From JAACFF01 sp963807975 (GTDB taxonomy: Bacteria > Chloroflexota > Anaerolineae > Promineifilales > Promineifilaceae): a DNA stretch of 64,000 bases. The position numbers and the translations under genes were made by a program. Of the stretch, positions 61,087-64,000 are shown piece after piece. The DNA lies in the NCBI GenBank assembly GCA_963807975.1, contig CAWEDV010000002.1, forward strand, positions 310,001 through 374,000. The letters are read 5' to 3'. Numbering within the stretch: the stretch's first letter is position 1; every line of letters begins with the position of its first letter. The notes under the pieces are model-generated. The model saw only the letters and a list, made by a program, of their open reading frames with translations, ran no database searches and had not been told where the DNA came from.

Positions 61087-63822
61087 TTAGAGCAACCCTA
61101 ATTCCTTTGCGCGAGTGCTTGCTTGCGTGCGATTGTTGACGCCTAGTTTCTGTAAGATATTGTGGACATGCCACTTGACTGTCCCCAGTGTGATAACCAG
61201 TTCATCAGCGATTTGTTGATTGGTTTTCCCGCCCACAATGAGGGCCAGTATGTTCAATTCCTGCTTGGTCAGTGGTTCGGGCAGCTGCGGCTGAGCGGGC
61301 CTTTCAACCCCCTTATGCGAAGCGGCCTGCGTGAGCGAAGCGACGTCATCCACTGATTTCTGTTGGCTCAAAATGGCATCGACAAGACTGGGTGCGGTCT
61401 CTCGAACCTGTGGTAGAAGTTCGAGCACAGGCGCCTCATCGAGAAAAAGGCGAATGAACCCCTCAGGCGCAGCGATTTCCAGGGCCTCGGACAGCCACTT
61501 CAGAGCCGTCGGGATGTCTCCTTTATCTTGATAATGGCGAGAGAAGAGGAGTTTGATTTCCATACTGGCCCGGAGTCGTCCTTCGTGGCGTGCAGTGTCC
61601 AGCAAAGGCTGCAATATGGATGGCACAACGGCGGATTCTGTGGATTCTGCGAATCCGAATGAATCCGCGTAATCCCCGCTCCTGAGAAGATAACGGACCA
61701 GCGTAAGTTCTGCATATTCGAACGCGGATTCAGGCCTGCTGGCTTGATATGCTTTAGCCCATTGATCCACAGCCTGCCTATCCGACAGAAAGAGTTGCAT
61801 GCGTGCCTGGTAAGCGGCCACGACCAAATAGACCCGCTGCACACCATAGCCTTCGATGATAGCGTTCACTTCATCAAAAGCGTTTAAGAATTCAGCCGTG
61901 TTGCCCTGGCATACTGTCAAATGGACATAAAACGCCATACCGGCAATCACCTTATCCAACAGCATCCCCTTTCGTGACAGCGCAATACCTTCATTAAGTA
62001 ATTGTTCGGCAGAGGCCAGATCATTTCTCTCCAGAGCAATACCGCCAAGAACCGATAGCGCTATGCCCAATGGAGGGAATCGCCGACCTTCTGCCAGATC
62101 AATTGCCGTGCGGCACGCTTTCTCGGCAAGATGCAGTCGCCCCTGGCCGATCAATACCTGGGCCGCCGAACAGCGGGCGTGAACTGCGAGGTGCAGCACA
62201 CCAGCTAATTGCGCTTTATCACTGGCACGCAAAAAGTTCTTTGCCGCATCGTCAGCCTGCCCTGAAAGTTCATAGGCCAACCCAAGGCTGAAATGTGCGC
62301 GGGCATGCGCCTTGTTATCGGCGCGAGGTAATCGTGATTGGGCAAACGTGATTAGTTCAATGGCCTGCTGCACATCACCATGAACAGCGGCTATTGATCC
62401 CCGATACAACGCGACTAAGGCGAGCAGGTTCTCGACTACCGGTGAGGCTGGTTGTACCGCCAGATCGGTCTCAGCCAGGGCGATGAGTTGTAATGCATCA
62501 TCAAAACGGCCTGACAGGTACAAAACAAATGCGGCATTCAAGCTCAACCGGGGTCGGTTGGCAAAGACCTGGGCGGGGAGTTTTTCAAGCCACGATGAAT
62601 ACAGCACCAGATTACCACTCGACCAGGTAGTCTCTTGCTGCAAGGCGACATCAGTCGTATCGGCCATAAATTCAGGATCGGCACTGTCCAGAGCATAGGT
62701 CACTGCCTCAAAGAACATATCGTTGGCTTGATGCCAGGAAGAGGCCTTTTTGTACAGCTCAGATGCTTCTGCCTTGCTCAACTCTGTGAGGAGCGAATCA
62801 GCAAACAAGCGATGATAACGGTACCAGACACGCTCATCATCCAGGGGTTCAATGAACATGTTTGTTTGCTCCAACTGCTCAAGGATGAATTGACTGTTTG
62901 GGTTGCCGGTGATCGCCTGACAGATATCGGTGTTAAACCGCTTTAAGATGGCTGTCTGCACGAGAAACTGGCGAACTTCTTCATCCTGGCTTTGGAGGAC
63001 TTCATCGGTAAGGTAATCAAACACAAAACGGTGGCTACCGCTGAACGTGTCCATAAACACGTGATGATCTGGCAGGTTTTTCAACACAAATCCTGCCAAT
63101 TGTAAACCAGCGATCCACCCTTCAGTCCTCGCCTCCAGCACACCGATTTCCTCTGATTCCAGGTCAAGTTTCATAGAGTTAGAGAAAAACTGCGTCGTTT
63201 CAGCCAACGAAAAACGCAGATCGTGCGTGCGAATTTCAGCCATCTCACCACGCGCTCTGAGTCGCGACAGTGGTAGAGGTGGGTCTTCACGTGATGTAAT
63301 GACCAGGTGCATTTGATGCGGCTGATGTTCTACCAGGTAGAGAAAGGCCTCGTGTATTTCCGGGTGGTTGATCACATGATAATCATCCAGCACCAACATA
63401 ATGTGATAGTCCAGCCCGGCTATGTCATTGATCAGTTCGTTCAGAAAACTGGTTATTGGAGGACTCTGCGCCATCTCAAATAAGCTAAGCGCGCCAACCC
63501 CGATTTCAGGGGCACCTTGCTGCAGCGCGGCGATCAAATAGGAAAGGAAACGGATAGGTTCACTGTCGGCTTCTTCAAGAGAGAGCCAGGTGATCCGATA
63601 ATTGGCTGTGGTCTCAACGGTCTCAGATTGAAGAGAGTGTACCCACTCCGAGGCCAGATTCGTTTTTCCGTACCCTGCGGGTGCAGTTATTAATGTCAGT
63701 TTGCGCTGGATGCGTTCATTAAGATGTTCGATGAGCGGTGATCTTGGGACCATATCAGGTCGCCGGTGGGGAATATGGAGTTTGGTCTTTAGTAATGCTG
63801 GTGCAATTTGGAGGTCCGCCAT
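61087..63822 (-). CDS. MalT-type LuxR-family ATP-dependent regulator
   Basis: A 911-residue STAND regulator, start ATG 63822 (MADLQIAPALLKTKLHIPHR) with GAGGCAGTG upstream; the longer frame adds 18 residues without homology. Walker A ITAPAGYGKTNLASEW is near residue 48, Walker B HIMLVLDDYHVI follows, and then TPR-like helical repeats fill the middle. The C-terminus is a LuxR helix-turn-helix, LTKQELNILALIVGGKTNQQ with TLGTVKWHVHNILQKLGV. Proteins of this build activate transcription when the sensor binds a ligand plus ATP. The efflux operon right after it is the likely target. Confidence 0.94.
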   Translation of the reverse strand: MADLQIAPALLKTKLHIPHRRPDMVPRSPLIEHLNERIQRKLTLITAPAGYGKTNLASEWVHSLQSETVETTANYRITWLSLEEADSEPIRFLSYLIAALQQGAPEIGVGALSLFEMAQSPPITSFLNELINDIAGLDYHIMLVLDDYHVINHPEIHEAFLYLVEHQPHQMHLVITSREDPPLPLSRLRARGEMAEIRTHDLRFSLAETTQFFSNSMKLDLESEEIGVLEARTEGWIAGLQLAGFVLKNLPDHHVFMDTFSGSHRFVFDYLTDEVLQSQDEEVRQFLVQTAILKRFNTDICQAITGNPNSQFILEQLEQTNMFIEPLDDERVWYRYHRLFADSLLTELSKAEASELYKKASSWHQANDMFFEAVTYALDSADPEFMADTTDVALQQETTWSSGNLVLYSSWLEKLPAQVFANRPRLSLNAAFVLYLSGRFDDALQLIALAETDLAVQPASPVVENLLALVALYRGSIAAVHGDVQQAIELITFAQSRLPRADNKAHARAHFSLGLAYELSGQADDAAKNFLRASDKAQLAGVLHLAVHARCSAAQVLIGQGRLHLAEKACRTAIDLAEGRRFPPLGIALSVLGGIALERNDLASAEQLLNEGIALSRKGMLLDKVIAGMAFYVHLTVCQGNTAEFLNAFDEVNAIIEGYGVQRVYLVVAAYQARMQLFLSDRQAVDQWAKAYQASRPESAFEYAELTLVRYLLRSGDYADSFGFAESTESAVVPSILQPLLDTARHEGRLRASMEIKLLFSRHYQDKGDIPTALKWLSEALEIAAPEGFIRLFLDEAPVLELLPQVRETAPSLVDAILSQQKSVDDVASLTQAASHKGVERPAQPQLPEPLTKQELNILALIVGGKTNQQIADELVITLGTVKWHVHNILQKLGVNNRTQASTRAKELGLL

Positions 63823-64000
63823 CACTGCCTCACAGTTAAAACGATTTATGGTAGTGGTCTGCAATATGACGGACAATTCACGTCTATTCGCTTTAGGCCG
63901 AATTTGGTGAACTTATCCAGCCGTTTGGGAAAAATCATGACCTTCACACCCCAATCTTACCCGTTCAGCTCATGAAGTTCAATCTAGCTCCCCTCGAATG

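Overview
The window reads as an accessory, carbohydrate-catabolic part of a Gram-negative-like heterotroph, most probably a Chloroflexota member (Anaerolineae/Caldilineae type). The basis is indirect: a large MalT/LuxR regulator over an efflux operon, a dipeptide/oligopeptide-type ABC importer placed inside a sugar locus, several URO-D-family paralogs in sugar operons, a UxaE epimerase, and an S51-peptidase-like protein with a CysRS-like tail. No rRNA, tRNA or CRISPR array was seen, so the taxon stays an inference.

Layout. 0-8 kb: a truncated DUF3159-like gene, IS6 and hydrolase remnants, the S51-like gene, a minus-strand operon (SDR, renalase-like flavoprotein, membrane protein), a CrtI-like oxidoreductase, and a maleylacetate-reductase/VOC-dioxygenase pair. 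8-13.5 kb: IS-rich; one complete IS256-family element, decayed IS481-like copies, a c-type cytochrome lipoprotein, and one copy of a 264-bp structured repeat. 13.5-39 kb: a long one-directional minus-strand locus, in transcription order LacI regulator, ABC importer (binding protein, two permeases, two ATPases), Gfo/Idh oxidoreductase, cupin, AGE epimerase, sulfatase, NagA, NagB, URO-D, SDR epimerase, two more URO-D proteins, UxaC, UxaE, SDR, LarA-like protein, GntK, Gnd. 39-44.6 kb: a second sulfatase opposite LacI, a galacturonokinase-like kinase with a nucleotidyltransferase, and an MttB-family methyltransferase. 44.6-50.4 kb: IS110 and IS6 remnants, the second structured repeat, then a SorC regulator with a decaying pectin/uronate island (GH105 fragment, KduD, Eda, KdgK fragment, KdgF pseudogene, alcohol dehydrogenase fragment). 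51.8-55.7 kb: a tyrosine recombinase plus IS91-type transposase, and an IS481-like pseudogene. 56-64 kb: a LuxR/MalT-regulated efflux operon.

How the genes fit together. Sulfatases, NagA/NagB and uronate enzymes in one locus suggest use of a sulfated glycan built of hexosamine and uronic acid, such as a glycosaminoglycan. The six distal genes UxaC-UxaE-SDR-LarA-like-GntK-Gnd stand in the order of a possible pathway: uronate to tagaturonate, fructuronate, mannonate, then (by a LarA-family nickel 2-epimerase) gluconate, 6-phosphogluconate and ribulose-5-phosphate. This would bypass mannonate dehydratase (UxuA), which is absent from the window. It is the main candidate for an undescribed system. 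Several parts look broken: gnd has two frameshifts, a stop and an internal deletion; the importer binding protein has six frameshifts and one ATPase three; KduD lacks its catalytic Tyr; kdgK and GH105 are truncated. Some of these could be read errors rather than decay.
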